64,000 bases of DNA from Oscillospiraceae bacterium (GTDB taxonomy: Bacteria; Bacillota; Clostridia; Oscillospirales; Oscillospiraceae), in contig JAHHRZ010000007.1 in NCBI GenBank assembly GCA_020025515.1, positions 41,324 through 105,323 of the forward strand, given 5' to 3'. Below, piece after piece: positions 62,938 to 64,000 of the stretch. A program made the position numbers and the translations under genes. The first letter of the stretch is position 1; each line of letters opens with the position of its first letter. The notes below the pieces were generated by a model. It had not been told where the DNA came from. It saw nothing but the letters and a program-made list of their open reading frames with translations, and did no database searches.

Positions 62938-63591
62938 TTACACCTCCAGACGATATCCAACAGCATATACCGGCTTCACTTTTTCCTCCCACCCCACTTT
63001 TTTCTTCATACGCTGCACATGAAGTTCTACGGTGCGTGTATGGTCTGGGTAATCACTTTCCCAAACACGCTCATAAATGGTACTTTTATATAGAACGATA
63101 CCGGGATTTCGTGCAAAAAGCAGGAGAATCTCATATTCTTTTCTGGTTAATGGGATTTCACAGCCATTTCTGGAAACGATCATAGAAAGCGTGTTAATCT
63201 CCAAACCACCCACACATATTGTGGTTTTCAGCTTCCCGTGACGGCGCAGCACCCCTTCCACTCTGGCCAGCAGCTCCAAAATATCAAACGGTTTTACAAT
63301 ATAATCCTCGGCTCCCATTCTAAGCCCCTTTACCCGATCACACACTCCACTTTTGGCAGTAATAAAAATTACAGGAGTTTCGGTAGAGCGTATGTACTCC
63401 ATCAGTTCAAACCCGTCTATCCCCGGCAGCATCACATCCAGCAAAATCAGATCATAACATTCCTTCTCAATCAGATCAGCTGCCTTTATTCCATTGTCCA
63501 CACATGTACACTGATAGCCGGCATCAGACAGGCTTATTTTCAGCAAATCAGAAATTGGTATTTCATCTTCCACAATCAGAATCCGAACCAA
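62938..63591 (-). CDS. OmpR-family response regulator
   Basis: A 217-residue regulator: receiver domain with acidic pocket (VEDE), phospho-Asp in LILLDVMLPG and Lys in VKPFD; C-terminal winged helix (VELHVQRMKKKVG, YAVGYRLEV). I chose TTG 63591, 6 bases after GGAGTGG, over the TTG at 63606 that falls before it. First gene of the operon RR-HK-unknown-L,D-transpeptidase. Confidence 0.94.
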   Translation of the reverse strand: MVRILIVEDEIPISDLLKISLSDAGYQCTCVDNGIKAADLIEKECYDLILLDVMLPGIDGFELMEYIRSTETPVIFITAKSGVCDRVKGLRMGAEDYIVKPFDILELLARVEGVLRRHGKLKTTICVGGLEINTLSMIVSRNGCEIPLTRKEYEILLLFARNPGIVLYKSTIYERVWESDYPDHTRTVELHVQRMKKKVGWEEKVKPVYAVGYRLEV

Positions 63592-63619
63592 TGTAATCCA
63601 CTCCAATTATAAAATATCG

Positions 63620-63655
63620 ATTATACTATATCATATCTGCATCATTCATGCATCA
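63620..63655 (-). promoter_or_regulatory. Candidate autoregulated promoter with TGATGCA direct repeat
   Basis: On the minus strand TGATGCA-TGAA-TGATGCA (63655-63638, period 11) ends 12 bases before TATAAT (63625-63620). There is no good -35 box. An 11-base-spaced repeat in place of a -35 box is typical of OmpR-family activator sites, suggesting autoactivation. Confidence 0.55.
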
Positions 63656-63670
63656 CAATAGATATAAAAA

Positions 63671-64000
63671 AGAAAACACTCCAATGGAATGTTCTCTCGT
63701 TATGTTGGCATTGCCTATCTTCCTGACTAGGGTAAGTATTGCCGCCCAAAGGGCGGGCCTTTTTATATAGACGTAAAAAAAGAGAACATTCCGGTGGAAT
63801 GTTCTCTCGTTTGTGTTGGCATTACCTATCTTCCCGACTAGGGTAAGTATTGCCGCCCAAGGGGCGGCCTTTTTATATAGACGTAAAAAAAGAGAACATT
63901 CCGGTGGAATGTTCTCTCGTTTGTGTTGGCATTACCTATCTTCCCGACTAGGGTAAGTATTGCCGCCCAAGGGGCGGCCTTTTTATATAGACGTAAAAAA
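63671..64000. repeat. Three tandem 110-bp repeats with 5S rRNA-like segments and terminators
   Basis: Units 63671-63780, 63781-63890 and 63891-64000. The last two are identical; the first has about ten differences. Each unit, read leftwards, holds a GCCGCCC/GGGCGGC hairpin, then AATACTT...GGGAAGATAGGTAATGCC, then a perfect 12-bp terminator stem (AGAGAACATTCC/GGAATGTTCTCT, loop 3) and seven Ts. The middle blocks resemble the 3' half of a clostridial 5S rRNA. The array continues to the window edge. Confidence 0.8.

Noticed and set aside
63671..64000. CRISPR array
   Set aside because: Repeats are contiguous 110-bp units with no short repeat/unique spacer alternation.

Overview
The window is a stretch of chromosome from a spore-forming member of the Clostridia, probably Oscillospirales. 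The evidence is the sporulation genes sigG and gpr, a CIRCE/HrcA-controlled dnaK operon, Firmicutes-type families (MurT/GatD, TrmK, KtrAB, YtgP-type MurJ, Noc), strong AGGAGG ribosome-binding sites, a mid-50s GC feel and many TTGACA-17-TATAAT promoters. I see no phage, integrase, insertion sequence, CRISPR array or complete tRNA/rRNA gene. Most of the window is ordinary core genome.

Layout. 1-2.4 kb: the end of one ABC exporter half and its complete partner (heterodimeric BmrCD type). 2.5-12.1 kb: a leftward eight-gene operon ktrB-ktrA-rRNA/tRNA methylase-dprA-topA-trmFO-plsX-rnc, with a promoter and a structured leader at its right end. 12.1-16 kb: homocysteine methyltransferase, M29 aminopeptidase, murC. 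16-21.5 kb: a MacB-like efflux operon with two different adaptor subunits. 21.5-32.3 kb: housekeeping and metabolic genes (NUDIX, SpoVB-like flippase, threonine aldolase, alpha/beta-hydrolase lipoprotein, YfcE, ferredoxin-type aldo/keto reductase, YebC, Nif3, TrmK, DUF1858, PAP2, CDF transporter). 32.6-39.2 kb: Xaa-Pro aminopeptidase, small alarmone synthetase, and a cell-wall operon murJ-murT-gatD in which GatD has lost its catalytic dyad. 39.3-43.2 kb: an AT-richer patch with a zinc-ribbon membrane protein, a small membrane protein, an ECF sigma factor and its anti-sigma factor.

43.7-51.4 kb: ppdK, then a chromosome-biology and sporulation cluster: noc with a near-perfect Noc-binding site just upstream, sigG, a dense DnaA-box cluster in AT-rich DNA, gpr, rpsT, a FliB-like protein and a 42-codon small gene. 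51.5-56.4 kb: hrcA-grpE-dnaK-dnaJ with CIRCE. 56.5-59 kb: GIY-YIG protein, gamma-carbonic anhydrase, MATE transporter. 59.1-63.6 kb: a leftward operon of response regulator, histidine kinase, a secreted protein and an L,D-transpeptidase lipoprotein, suggesting envelope-stress control of wall cross-linking. 63.67-64.0 kb: three tandem 110-bp repeats (the last two identical), each with a perfect terminator and a segment resembling the 3' end of a 5S rRNA read leftwards. They run to the window edge, so an rRNA operon may lie just beyond.

Most worth checking: the 5S-like tandem repeats, the DnaA-box/Noc cluster, the degenerate GatD, the two-adaptor efflux operon and the ktrB leader RNA. All family assignments come from reading motifs; no database search was run.
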